From NCBI GenBank assembly GCA_038503065.1, contig JBCAMK010000013.1, forward strand, positions 1,674,001 through 1,738,000: 64,000 nucleotides of DNA, given 5' to 3'. Source of the stretch: Paragyromitra xinjiangensis. Its lineage: Eukaryota; Ascomycota; Pezizomycetes; Pezizales; Discinaceae. The translations under genes and the position numbers were made by a program. Below are positions 12,441-25,200 of this stretch, piece after piece (positions within the stretch are counted from its first letter, which is position 1; each line of letters starts with the position of its first letter). Below the pieces are notes generated by a model. It worked only from the letters and a program-made list of their open reading frames with translations. It made no database searches and had not been told where the DNA came from.

Positions 12441-13475
12441 CTTGCCTTTGCGTGCGTCTCACCTGAGGAGACTTCTGTTAAGAGGAGAGGTGGAGAGGCA
12501 AAGGTTGAAAAGTGGAGAAGGGAAATGTCGGTTCTTTCGTATCGAGGGTAGGCATTGGGGGTGAAGGTGAGTGTGAGTGACTCTGGGCAGATTACTGGAG
12601 GTGGTCATAAAAACTATCCCTTCGTATCAATTCTCGCCTTCCCCTCTTTCTGCGGTTTTTCTCTGCTTCCTATTGCCTCGTCTCCTCAATTTATGTTGGT
12701 TCTGGACGGTGTTATTCGTCGCTGTGCTGCCATCGTTGTTGGGATACTGTCGCATCTTTCCAGAAGAAGGGAAAGGGAAACAGAACACCTTTCTTTCCCC
12801 TGCTTTTGACATATCTATTTTATTTCTTCCTTACCTATTGCCTCTCAACCGTATCGTACCGTCTACCGGTTTCCTTGCTACTGCAGGACCTACATAACCG
12901 CTGCCCAGTAACGTTAAACTGCCCACCTCCATCCAGTTGAGTGCGTCGTAACTGCAGCGCCGCCCATCCCCCCCATCCCTTCTCCCCCACAATACTTGTA
13001 CCTAGGCGCCCAAACAATCAGCCTTGCCATAGAAAATCTTGCCGCACGCAGTTCTTCCTGTTGTCGCGTCGCCATCGTCAAACTGGAGATCGAATCGTTT
13101 GTTGCGTTAGGAGAAGGGGCTGTTCGCACTTTGTTGGTACGTTATCTGGTATATATCTCGCGCATCCCTTTTCTCTGATATATCGCACGATCACGGGCTG
13201 GCTTCCACATTACACTCTTTCATACATTCACTTACACTCGTTCTTTTTTACGTTCTTTCTTTCTTTTTGACCCACCTCCACTCCTCACACTAACATCCTG
13301 CGGGCTTGGAAGAAAGACCAAAAATATACCTACTGTGTCGCGCACCTGCAGTCAGACCTCATATCGCAGTCAGATAGATACACATCATATCCACGCACAC
13401 CTTTCCAGGGACCAAGAAGATTCCAAGATTCCAAGAAACTAAAGTAGAATCCAACTTTGTTCATCTTTATAAGCC
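12441..13475 (+). promoter_or_regulatory. Pyrimidine-rich promoter/leader of the PLAC8 gene
   Basis: From about 12610 to 13300 the + strand is rich in T and C runs (for example around 12640-12690, 12800-12850 and 13230-13270), followed by A/C-rich DNA up to the ATG at 13476. This is the usual architecture of a fungal promoter and leader. No other gene is supported. Confidence 0.4.
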
Positions 13476-15214
13476 ATGGTGTCCCGGAAGCAAGATCAGC
13501 GGCCGTATACCGGTCTGCAAACCGAAAACGCCCAGCAGTATTACAACCACGCACAAGCGTCGCAGTTCTCACTCCACACACCCACGGACCCAAACCCACC
13601 AAACTCGTCATTTAGGTCACCGGTGCCGGGCTCGCCACGGAATCCTTCGGGGCAGTTTCCTCCCCCGTCGCCTGGATTCCTACAAATGGAGCACCAGGAA
13701 CCAACATCGGCCGCTCAGAGTCGTCCGCTACCACGGGTTTTTGACGGGGAGGAGTCGCCAGTTGAGTACGAATTCCCTCAGCACTCACAGGGCCACGAGC
13801 AGTACGTGCAGGAGTCGCGGGTGGAGTACGTACATCAGGGTCACGAACAACAGTATCAAGGTCACCCACAGCAGCACCAGGGTCACGAACAGTTGTACCA
13901 GCAACCCCTCACAGAGTACCACGAGCATTACCAGGGTCAAGAGGCGCAGTACCAGCACCCACCGACTGAGTATCTACGTCAGCACCAAAGCTACGATAAC
14001 CAAGTACAGCAACCACAGTACTCAACACCACTCCCATCTCCAGGTTTTCAGAGCCCTCCGTCACAATTTGATTCGCAGTCGCAGGCAGAAACTCGAGTTG
14101 CCCGTGGGCTTTCACAGCAGTACGGTCCGTCACCACAGTACACCTCACCTCCACATTCACCATCATTTCCACCACCTCCGCACTCTCCGTCGTTTCCACC
14201 GCTTCCACACTCGCCATCATTTCCGCCGCCGCCAACTTCGCCATCATTTCCACCACCACCAACTTCGCCATCATTTCCACCACCACCAACCTCACCAACA
14301 TTTCCACCACCGCCAACTTCACCGACATTTCCTCCACCACCAACTTCACCCACATACATTCAACGGTCGTCCTACACTCCACACACACCACACACCCCAA
14401 CCTTCCCTCCACCTCCAACTTCGGAAATTTACCAAACGATGCACGCCGATTTACCAAGTCCACCTCGCGATCTGGAACTAACGATAGTTCCCCATCAACT
14501 CCCACCTCCACCAGAACCAATAGGAACCCCAGGATTCAAGCCAGGAGACTCGGGTCCAAAAACACCAGTTTACACACCTGGTGGTGGAAGTGGCCCAAAT
14601 GGAGGTGTGCATGCGCCGGGGCAGATCGGCCACCCAAACCAACAGCATGGGAAGGAAGTGTATCATCACGGGCTATGTGATTGTTTTAGCGATGTGTCAA
14701 CTTGTGAGTTTTGCTTGTCCTTTGCACTGATAATTTTTGTTATTACCCCTCGCTATATTTAGAACGCACGGACTGATGGATTTTGTGATTTGGAGCAGGC
14801 TGTGTGGGGTACTGGTGTCCGTGCATTTTGTACTCGCGAACGAACCACCGTCTGAAAACGTCGCCGAATTCGAACTTGAACGACTTTCACTCTTGTAATG
14901 GACACTGTATGATGTTTTGTGCGCTAGCACCTCTGTCATGTGTGTATCTCTTTGTGTCTCGCTATGGGCTGTCTTGCTGACCTTGATTAGGGATATTTAC
15001 AACTATTCAACGCTCCCGCATTCGTGAGAAGTATAGACTCGAAGGCACCGTTGCGAGCGATTGCGGAAAGGCGTATTGCTGTGTCATGTGTACCCTTGTT
15101 CAAGATGATCGGGAGGTTACTGATCGGGAGGATGAACGGAGGAGGTTTGCGGGTCCGGGTAGTGGCGTTGTTGGCGATGGAGGGTATAGAAGGGAGACTA
15201 TGGTTTACGGATGA
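13476..15214 (+). CDS. Pro/Gln-rich protein with C-terminal PLAC8 (cysteine-rich) domain
   Basis: Exons are 13476-14703, 14799-14939 and 14991-15214 (introns GTGAGT..GCAG and GTGTGT..TTAG), giving 530 aa. Residues 1-390 look disordered: a Q/H/Y-rich block with repeated QGHEQ (about 104-170), then seven 9-residue SPSFPPPPT-type repeats (228-290). The PLAC8 domain spans about 393-500. It carries the paired-cysteine signature CCVGYWCPC right after the first intron, a middle SCNGHC-x3-FCA segment, and the typical ending YCCVMCTLVQDDREV. PLAC8 proteins are small membrane-associated cysteine-rich proteins linked to cell-size control and metal or calcium handling in plants and animals; fungal members are poorly characterised. 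The long low-complexity N-terminus suggests a surface or signalling scaffold, which is inference. Domain call is firm, function open. Confidence 0.9.
14157..14345 (+). repeat. 27-bp tandem repeat coding SPSFPPPPT units
   Basis: Seven head-to-tail copies of a 27-bp unit inside the PLAC8 gene encode SPSFPPPPH, SPSFPPLPH, three SPSFPPPPT and two SPTFPPPPT. An eighth copy starts (SPT) and breaks off. Third-position differences between copies show that the array is not freshly expanded. The period is a multiple of three, so copy number can change without breaking the frame. Confidence 0.9.
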
Positions 15215-16678
15215 ATATAGACGGGATATTTGGTTATAACGACAGCTGATAAACATGGGAAAAATGAGGGAATGGGGGGAACAGACGAAGAAGGACGAGG
15301 GGGAAATAGGGATGTAAGATGTATATTTTTTCTTTTTCTCTTCATGTCTAATTCTTTTATGTTGGCGTGCATTTTTGTGGGTTTAGCGGCTGGTCTGGTG
15401 CTTGGTACGGTTCGGATTGGGTTTGATGTAACGTTGATATTGGGTTGGGTGTATTTTTTTTCTTCTTTCTTGGTTTTTTCCTTTATAGGGTTTCTTTTTT
15501 ATTTTCTTACTTTTTTATTTTGATACCCGGGTCTGGTGACCTTTTCCCTCTTTCGTGGGGGTTTCTTTTGTTGATAATATTTGACTTACATCTCCGCCTT
15601 TCTTGTTTTTGTTTTCTTGCTCGATTTGGATTGTACTTTTGGGATGGCCGGTTGGTATGTAAGATTTATTAGTTGGGTTGACTGACCAGGGCTTGGGCTT
15701 GGACTGGGGATGAATGTAGATATCAGTATCAAGTCCACGGGATACGGTAGTGGTTGGATTCTTTTATTTTTTCTTTGTTCTTGAAAAAGGTTGGTGGTCT
15801 TTTGGAGGAGACTCTTGGGTAGGCTAGATACATATCAGAGAGTCTAGTATACATTGTGAATATACATTTGTCAATAACATGTGGTTTGGTATGCATATTA
15901 GGATTGGTGCATGTGGTGTATAGTAGTGATTCTTTTCTTGGTCTAGTTTGGGTCTACTAAGAACTTAAAATATCAATTATTCTAGTGCCAAGGTCTCATC
16001 AAGGGAGCATAGCATATTTATGACGTAAGTTTTAATCCTCATTTTCGACAATTCTATTCAAGTGGATTTGCCACCATTTCCTTTCGTTGTCTCCCAGGGG
16101 TGGGGTTCCTAGAGTTACTATTAATATATCTAATAATACGGTAATGTTTCCTTAGTCTCAACTCCCCTCGCACCAATAGCTGGTGCTAGTAGCTAGAGGA
16201 TGGTTACCAAATCAAGCGTTTAATACCTGCATAGTTGCCAATAAATGGCCAGCCACCAGCGCTGGTGATTGGTTGATAAAAAGAAAACCTGCAAGCCGTT
16301 GCAATTGTTGGAAGCTTTTCCTATTTTCGTTAGTCGCGGTGGGACGTCAGTGATGTTTGCTTGTGATATCACTCGAGGGTTTTGAAATCTCTCAATATGG
16401 GAATCATGCGGGCGCATCGTGGTCAGCAGTGATATGCTAGGTATGGGAAAGTTTAATTGCTTGGTTTAAGGTTTCTGGGGTGGGTGGGGCTTTCTTGGGT
16501 ATACGTAACGTGGGTTTGTATAAGTTGGTCTGCTCTCCGCGATTTCACTGTAAGTCAAACTAGCCTTCTAGAACGGGTTTGTTTTTACAGCTCATCCAGG
16601 ATACAGGTCACTAAGCCCTTTTTTAATAGCAATACTATCAACACATTCCGACGACAAAATTGCGTTAGCCATATCAGA
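15215..16678. other. 3' flank of the PLAC8 gene and spacer
   Basis: The + strand is T-rich from about 15320 to 15620, as in a long 3' untranslated region. A sequence with good splice consensus (GTAAGT at 16550, TTTTTACAG ending 16590) lies upstream of the small reading frame at 16679 and could be a short leader intron of only 41 nt. One ATCACTCG copy is at 16368-16375. No other gene was recognised. Confidence 0.4.
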
Positions 16679-16897
16679 ATGTCGTTAAACGGAACCGCCA
16701 GCACTGTGGTGGCTTTTTTGCTTGTTATTGACATCTTCGTGTGTCTCCATACTTACCCTTTTATTGAGGGTACTGCAGAGACTATTGCTATTTCGCTGAC
16801 TTTCGGCTTGGCGTTCGTGCTCATTGTTCTGTTGTTTCTTCTTCACGGTGGAGTGGTTTTTCCACTGCCAAAACAGTTTACTTTCCCTTTTGTCTAG
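16679..16897 (+). CDS. Possible small two-helix membrane protein
   Basis: A 72-aa reading frame starts at an ATG with A at -3. It encodes a short polar N-terminus followed by two hydrophobic stretches, about residues 8-25 (VVAFLLVIDIFVCL core) and 33-57 (ending LIVLLFLLHGG), joined by a short loop with TYPFIEGTAET. A putative leader intron with good consensus lies 90 nt upstream. Nothing identifies a family, and a 219-bp frame can arise by chance, so this is a tentative gene. A homologue, or transcripts spliced at 16550/16590, would decide. Confidence 0.3.
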   Translation: MSLNGTASTVVAFLLVIDIFVCLHTYPFIEGTAETIAISLTFGLAFVLIVLLFLLHGGVVFPLPKQFTFPFV

Positions 16898-19800
16898 CGC
16901 TGGAGTCTGGGGTGGTCATCTATGGGAACGTTGTTCGTTTCGAGTCTGCGGTGTTGGATGTGAAATTTGAGGACTGTATTTTTATCACCTTCTATGCCTA
17001 TCTATCAACTTGTGTCTATTTCATATAGTATTTGTTTGTGTGGTTTCCTAGTATCTGACTTTCACAGCTACAAAATTTCCTAGCTAGCAAAGCTATAGTA
17101 TTTAACCACTGTCTATTCAGAACCATGATACACGTTAAGTATACTTAAACCCCATACAAAGTATAGCCTTACACACTTTTAGTGACCATGAACTGGATAC
17201 CATAAACCATCGTAAGGGTCACAATATGTGTTGAGCAGTGTTTTATCACTGTAGACGGTTTCTTGAGAACATGGTACTCCCCTGTTTAGCATTGCAGGTT
17301 GCAAGTTCTTGGAGGCCTCTTCTTTTCGTAGAGAATTTTAGTTAGCAGAAATATCACTAACTCCTCTTGAGGTATCAGGCTCACAAACCAAACACTCCTA
17401 TAAAAGCATCAAGCCACATATCATACTCTGTCCAAGTCCGAAAGTACTTTCGGGAAAGTATATCTGGTGGAGGGACCTGTAAACTTTGTGCAAATTTTGG
17501 GAGGTCATGTTGGAGCTTTATATGGCGGGCAAGCCTTTTTTCAGTGTGTACCTATATTGGGTGAGTCATTAGTGCTTGTGAATGGGAGAAGCTTAGAAAG
17601 GATTAACCCACCCCTCTGAATATCTCGCCGCATTCGTTGCATATGCGGATAAGCTCTTGGCCCGGTTTGGTTTGGTCAGTGGGAGATGTCATTATGTCTC
17701 TTGGATTTCTGTGGGCTATGTCTTGAAGGGATGTTTGCTTTTCAAGCAAGTATCAAAAGGCTAGTTGGAGAGTGGACTATTGGTAGGGTGGGTCCAGGAT
17801 ACTTATGTGTTTGGGTACAGTTTACCAAGTCTGCTGGAGTAGGCTTCTATTAGTATTGGGTAAGTCGGTCTTCTCTTAGAAAGCTAGCTATCATACCTTA
17901 CGAGTAATCACGTTAATGTTGGAGTTTGGGAGACCAGTAACGCGCGGAGCTTCTATGGTCGCAGCGTTCAAAATGGTATCTGAACTGGGAATTCGGTCGA
18001 CTTTATACTGTTATTTGTATTCTGAAACCGTGAGTCGAATGAGGTTGGGTAGTGAGGCTCTATTGTGTTGATAAAGCAGCAGCGTTATGCACTTTTAATG
18101 TGGTAAGTGCAGAAGATACTATGGATGAAGGTTGACACTAGGTTTCACGATAATATTGGCGATGAGAACGGCTGCATATCGAATAGTATCTACGAGGGAG
18201 GTGTAATCCCATTACATTTGAAATATTCTTTATCTGTATTTGATGTTGTCACCGCAAATCACTCGAATGCTGTTGCAAGACTACTTAGTTTGGTACCTGC
18301 ATACATTAGATCTTAGGGAAGCTTAGTGAATAAGTCCTGGATACATCCTATTGGGCCTTCGGCCAAATCATTAGTTGAATTTTAATTAGTTGTGCACCGG
18401 AACATGTTGCTTTTCATGCACTCAGCAAATTAACCCGCATTAAGCGCAAGAAAATTAGATTGCTCCGCAAGGCCATATGTACGAAGCCATACGCCCTAAA
18501 TTTTATCATTGAGGTAAGCTCGGAAAGCCGAGGCAGAAGTTGACCAGGTTTAGAGATTATTTTTGGGTCAATATAGTCGATCTAGTCCCATACACATTCT
18601 CCACTACGCGCCCGAACGGAAGACAGAACAACAACATGGTAAAGGTCGAACTACCTTGAAGCTTCAGCAAGAATATACTTTCGGCTTTCTTTTATTCAGC
18701 TTCATGTTTAGCCTGGCTGGGAGCGTGCTGCGTCGCCCAAACCTCTTTTCGGCAACGTTTTCGGTTGTTTGTTGCTTCTAACCAACTGTAAGAGCTCCCA
18801 AGTCCGTCATTAAACCGTCCACTATGCTTGGGATGTTCTAGGATTAGACGTGGTTGGCACTAGAAGAGATGGTTTGGCATGGGGATGTGATCTTCAGGGG
18901 GAAATGGAAGATCATCATGTTTTGCGCCCGGGGAAACTCGGTTCATCCTGTGCACTTGGCCTTACTTTCACCGGAGACGAAGGCTTCTTGGCAGGTCTTC
19001 CCGATTTACTGGATTCTGATCTAGTCCAGTCGTCTTAGATTGTGACTCGTCTTCACTGGTTGTGATTCGGGAAGTGAAGGAGTGTCGTCATCACTGGACT
19101 TTCATTGACTCCCATCCAGGATCGGCTGAGATTTGGACCCATCAGTCTTGGTCTGCTCTGCAGAGCCAGGGTCTTGCAGGTACATTACTTTAACCTTACA
19201 CAACCGCTGTCAAAAAGCTTGTCCAGACGTCAGGTCGGATTCTTAATTTTCCAGACCAAATTTTCGCGGCGCAATGCGACCAGGAACACTCCTTACCATA
19301 TATTGTCTATAATACAACTCGTGGGCCTGCTGCTTTCGGGATCCATCCCATCTAGCTTAAGATGGGAATCTTATGATAGATTCGGATGTTATGGTTCAGT
19401 ATCACACCACTTTAATGGGTGTTGGGTTTGGGTTATCTACATCACCCTATCAATACGCTTACGTCGTTCATAGGCCCTTGGTACAAGGAGTGATTGGATT
19501 GAGGGGTAGGGTACGGGTTATAAGAGTTCTCCAACTCAAACAACTGGGTGTGAATACTATATGTATGCGGTACTTGGTGTTTTAACCGCTCACCCTGCAT
19601 CATCAATCCAGATAATTCGCCCAGGTTTGTCAAAAGTCACAAATATGATTTCAAAGCTACGACTCAATCTATGACAACATTCGTCCAACGTTGGCGGCCA
19701 TAAGGAAAGAAAGAAAAAAGAAAACTCCCAAGCAAGCCAGTGACAAGATCCGAAACCCAACCCTGAGATAATAAAATATAAGGAAATACTTAAGAAAAAC

Positions 19801-19997
19801 AACCCAATATATATTCATGATGTAGACTCCCGCTCAGCCCAAAAACCTAGAAGGACTATACCGAGATACGTGAAATAAAAAAAATGAACCCATTAAGAAC
19901 AATTCACTGACTTTTACCTAAGCATGAAACAGCCGCCAACTCCGATACCATTTAAAGGACTATAACCAACCCATCACTTTCATGATCTCCTCAATAT
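16898..19997. other. Gene-poor stretch
   Basis: About 3 kb without a supportable gene. Reading frames are short and carry frequent in-frame stops. The DNA is moderately AT-rich and includes one ATCACTCG copy (18258-18265). The right end holds the 3' flank of the minus-strand regulator. No RNA gene or transposon domain was seen. Confidence 0.45.
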
Positions 19998-22274
19998 TCA
20001 AGAAACTCTACGGAGGAGGGCTTCGAGGTCTTTCATATCCCTCTCCGAATACCTCCTTCTAGTATTATCCGCATTGGGCTGTTGTACATTTACCCCTGGC
20101 GAAGAAAGAAAATCGGACCACCTCGGGCTATTATGAACCGAATTATCGGAACGCACGCGTCTCGTGTGTGAGGCTGGTGTTGGTGCCGAGTCTGGAGAGC
20201 TAGATGGAGAGGGAGATACTCCCCTCCCAATACCATCGGGGTCTGCGGCAATAGATGATGCGCTGCCCCAGTGGCCTTGCGGGCTGGTGGGTGGTGGTTG
20301 CGGTGGTTCTGGTGGTTGCAGCATATCACGGGCCTCCCCTGGGCTTCGGCTTAACAGCTCGCGGAAGGGGCGCAAAATAACAAGATAGCAGCGAGATGCT
20401 TCATCATCTTGAGCGCAGTATTCTAGCGCGGAAATGCATTTTCGGGCGTCGGCAACATCTTCGGAGAATTGTTCGTAGTAGTGGCCTTTCAGTACCTGCT
20501 GAGAGACATGGAAAAGCAGAATAAGACCAGCATTAAATGCAGGATATCTGGGTGAACACAAGATTGTGTAAGTTTTAATACTGGAGGATATTAGGGTACA
20601 AGTAGGACTCACATCGCCATCCAACTCTTTCTTGCAAGTAATCTTTCCGAATGCAGTAATCCAATCACCTTTGCAACCTGTTTTGATCCATAGACGCATA
20701 TCTCGGCGTACGCAATAGCTTCCTTGATTTTGCCGGCGGCCAACCAATCGTTGGTAATACCCTCCCCCGATACCAACGGTACCATTACCCGCCGTGTTAG
20801 GAGAATGATCGCTGTCAGATACGTGCAGTGCATAAGATATACCATCGCCTTCTTCATAGGCTCGATCTCTGTCGATACCAGTGCCTGCAGCTGAAGGAAA
20901 GATGGTAGCTTCTCATGCCAGTGCTCTAGTTGGACCATATGTTCTGAGATGACATTAAGATCCGCCGTAGAATCTCTAAACACGTTATACAGGATTTTTC
21001 CTAACAACACGCTGAGTTTAATGAGATTGAGCTGAAGCCCGGAGGTAATCGAATCTCCTGTGTCTTGGTAATCCTGATTTGGCGCAAAATTGTAATCAGC
21101 GCCCACCCATCAAACTCAAGGAAACAAGATGTATCTTACTTTCTCTTCTATGCCATTTTGGGCTATCATCGGATCAACGTTCGGTAAGAGCCCCAGCGTA
21201 CCGGCAAGCCAGCTGGGTAACGTATTCAGCAGCTATATCAAAAAAAATTTGAAGGAATTTTAAGGGAGTGAGGGGAATGGAGAGGGGGAGGGGTTAGCAA
21301 CCTATCTAGAAAAACCAGACTTCTCCAAGTTTTCCTCCAACCGATCCATGCATCTTTAGAAACCCCCGCTGGCGGCTCGCTGCTAAGGTGGATTCCTCGA
21401 GAGTGAGCGCTTTGCAACCCTTGTCCTAAAATTGGTGAATATCAACGGACGTTTCGGATGAAATAAATAGACATAGGCCACTGCATATTTGTTTAGGTTA
21501 TACAAGGTAGGGAAGGAAAAAAAGGGAACGATAACACATACCTACGTACTTCCAGCAGACGGTCCGTTTGTCGAGTATGGAGAATACGGCGAGTAAGAGC
21601 AGAACCCTCACAGTCTGAAAATCATCCGCCTCTAAACAGTCGTCCAGGTAGAATCTCGCAGTCTGAAAGAATGACTGTTTCACAGCATATGGTACTAGGT
21701 CGTCGTATTGCGATCCAACAGCTGCGATCGCAAATAATTGACAGAACATTGGCAAGGTTGTATTTTGAGGCTCCGTATAAGCAGCTTTAAGAAGCTCCCG
21801 AGCTTCGCGCTCCTCAACAATATAGAAAAGTTGACCAGTTGAGAGGTAGAATTTATCGATAGCCTTAGCTGTAACTGGATACGGCGGCAAAGAATTCCTT
21901 GCAAATATCCGAATCGACGATATGGGGGATTCAGTGCTCGACTTGAAGTCCTGAATAGATTCCAGTTTGACATCTTGCGGTAGTAGAGCATTTAGGGCTC
22001 TAGAGAGCGAGAATTCTGAAGATTCTGTTCGAATATCTAAGTTTCCGGCAATGTTGCTGGGCTGTGGTAGAGAAGACCATGATGCCCCCTGCGAATTGGT
22101 TGCAGAACCGCAAACACAGCTGTTTCCAGGCCGATCATCTATTTTTGGTGAGAACATTGACATGGAGGAAAGGCGATTTGAAGTTACAAACTGTTTGTTG
22201 CTAGAACGAAGGTGAAGAACTTTTGCGCGAAGAGATAGTTTTAACTTTCTAAAATTTACACCGGCATTTTCCAT
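19998..22274 (-). CDS. Fungal_trans-domain transcription regulator
   Basis: Five exons on the minus strand: 22274-21542, 21425-21302, 21212-21140, 21073-20613 and 20547-19998, giving 646 aa. It carries the middle homology region of fungal zinc-cluster regulators: PPYPVTAKAIDKFYLSTGQ (about residue 130 onward), LPMFCQLFAIAAVGSQY, then CWKYVGQGLQSAHSRGIHL across the first junction, WIGWRKTWRSLVFLDSWLAG across the second, and TAIILLTRRVMVPL later. A Ser/Pro-rich tail (about 500-646) carries many SP sites. Each junction was chosen because it restores this conserved order. I see no Zn2Cys6 cluster in the first exon or just upstream. Either an upstream exon was missed or the protein lacks its own DNA-binding domain. 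Targets cannot be told from sequence. Confidence 0.85.
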
Positions 22275-25200
22275 ATTCAGGGTTTTGAAGACAACTGTGG
22301 GTACTTTCCAGGTTATCTTTGTATACGTCTTCTGTTTGGCCGGTCGACGCGCAGGGTTTATAGATCATCGTTTTATGACGTCTTTGGCGGATCCGGGAAG
22401 TAATCTAGGCGACAGGTCATACCTATGCGATCACGGTAGTAACTCCTCGGTCTCTGAGTTCAGGCTGTCGACGTTTCGTATCAAGATTTCAAGACAACTG
22501 GTCATTCTATATTTGGTTTGGTTATTTGTTGCTTGGCTCCACGCAGGTCCTATTTTTTTCTCTTTTCTTTTTTCCCCTTTTCACAAGTTGTTGTGCACAT
22601 TGAAGAAAGCGAACGTTACTCGCGAGAATAAAAAAGAAATTCAGCTCAATTTCCTGTCGATCTTTTATCAAGATAGCTACAACGCAGCAGACTGCATGAG
22701 TGATACTCTATGACTCCATTCCCGGCATAAGACGTGGTTATGTGGTGTCTGCCTTGCGATTTGAGCGGGTGCTTGCTTTCCAGCTTGCATGCAATCGGTA
22801 ACGGCATCTGCTTTCGGGTCACAGGCCATCACAGATACATGTCCTGACCCACTACTTTGGGCTAGAGCGCAGATCTGCGTTGACATAATGGAGGTCCGTG
22901 ACCGCGACGATCCATTCTCGAAGGGGTCGGACCTTTTCTTGGCAGCCCTATATTCGACGCCCGGCAGCTGACCATGGCGGGAAAGTCCGTCAACTCGAGT
23001 TCTCATAAAGGAATTTCACATAGTACTGCACTGCACATAAGACTGATCGTGAGACGTGGCTAACAGGTTTTGCGCAGAGTTCTCCGCCACGTTTTCAAAA
23101 GACACTCTACGATCCGATGTAAGCCGGTGTTATGTTCAACTACAATTCTCACTCAGTTTCATCGAGCACATCAGGCACGATGTTTGAGCCCACCCGCGTG
23201 GGGTATACTGCCGTATCTCGGAGTTATTCACATGCTTGAAATTTCTATCCGATCGCGGCGATCACTAAAAATCACTCGAGTTTTGGGATATATTGTGTGG
23301 GTCCAGCAATACCGGAACTACTGACCGGCCATTGAAACGGTTGCTGGCGTTTTAGAAAAACAAACCACACATTTTGATTAAAACCCGAATCAATATATCA
23401 CTTTGGTTTTGTTCATGCATCTACTCATGTGAAAACAGGGTAATTAGACTAGACTTAATGGCCAACATGCCTGCTTCAATATAAAACTGTGTCATCGCAT
23501 CTTCGCCTAGGCAGAGAGGCAAATAGGCGTCTTAAGGTTCATCTGATTTGTTGTTAACTGGAGGCTTATGTTGCCGAGAACTATCTCAAGCTTGTTGCAT
23601 CTTCATGCCGGCCGATGTACCCCTCTATGATCGGCACTGTACGCCATATGCGCTACCATACGCGTAATAAGAAATGAAGAGCTGCACGATATGATCATGA
23701 TCATGAAGATGACAGCAAGTACAGTACTGTACGTGATACACAGGTGTAGTCTTTCGAAATTGCCTAGAAGCGCACTAGAAACCGGGGCGAACATACCAAT
23801 GATGCTACTTTTCACGCAAATGATGTTCAGGTGGAGAAACGTAGCTTCTGCGACACATTCTAAATAGGGTCTTGCTTGCAGTGGTTGTTGATTCTCCTCT
23901 ACCCTATAGCTTGAAAAAGCCGCAAGCTAGGGTGGGAATTTTCGAGCTGTCTGAAAGTGTTTGTAAAGTTGGTTTTAGGGGGTGCCTGGTGAGCTACGTT
24001 TCTTCTGTCATAGTGACGTCTAGGGTTTTCTCAGGAGTAGTTTTTAGATTAAGTTTTGGCTATCGGGCTACGTATGAGATGGGAACTAATAGAATACTTC
24101 TCGGGAAGACTGCACCTCTAGGAGGTTTAAAATTAAAGTTCGATGACATGTGGCAAAAACGGTCTCATTTGGTGGCGTGGGCTGCGGACAGGCAAGGGGA
24201 ATATCATTGATGAGGGTATCTAGTTGGATTTAGTTAGTCGGGCCAGCCACATCGAATTACTGGTTCGTGTATTCCGCACCTTGCCGAGCACATTTGATTC
24301 GCACCCGTTCCTTAATAGAGTGAAGGAAAAAAATATACTCGTAATTGACTGACGTTTGTGCACCGGGCTGGGCCTGCATACCATACAAAATCATAGGAAG
24401 TGTATGGGGCACGGGCCCAGCACGTCAGTCATTTATGGGTACCCAGTGATGATAAGTTGTGGGGTATACAGCTGGATGTGATTCTTGGCCGCCACATCTT
24501 ATTTGAACGTCTTGCCGCTCCTCGAGAGCTGATGCGGATGGGTTTTCCGCTGGCACCCCCTTTTTTCTGCTGGCTGCAGGTTTTCCGTTTTTTTATGTAC
24601 GAGATCGTATCTGTCTAGGATAAGAAGTAAAATCTGAACAGTCAAATTTGAGTAGGGGACGATCCTGGGATTGCGGGTCCAAAACACCAATATGAATGGT
24701 CTATTCTTTTTAGGGCATGGCCTACATCATGGCACCGGTAGTTGAGAAGCATAGAGGCATTTGTACCGTTCTTGGCTGTCTTGGCCCGTGATATTTGGAC
24801 CAAGCATCATAATTTACTGCCAGCGATCTCACTCGGAGTCTCGGAACATCGGAATCTTATGCGTGAAAAAGTTGGAAAGTTGGAACTGTACTTACCAGTA
24901 ATGGTAGTGGCCAATCTAAAATTTTAGCAATAAACCCTTGTCACCTACCGTTTTCCAAGACTGGGTAGGGGTTTGTTGGTGGTCTGGACAAAGCCATTGT
25001 TCTCTTTCGCGATCTCGGATTGGCTAGAATCACTCGTTTTCGTTCCTCGTTCGACACAAAAACGGTATCTGGAATGAAAGCCATGTTTCTGATGTGTTCG
25101 CCACTGTTTCTAAAATTCAACTGGTTTAAGGACGAGAGCAGAGGGTCTATAAGTCTAAAACTACCTCAAGGGCTTAGACGACCCTCCAATTAAGGGTTTG

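Noticed and set aside
13909..14520. Long reading frames antisense to the PLAC8 gene
   Set aside because: They mirror the proline-rich repeat in low-complexity Val/Glu/Met or Gly/Val form, which is expected of a shadow frame.
22677..23006. Minus-strand frame upstream of the fungal_trans gene, tested as a missing zinc-cluster exon
   Set aside because: Cysteines do not match the Zn2Cys6 spacing and no donor/acceptor pair joins it in frame.
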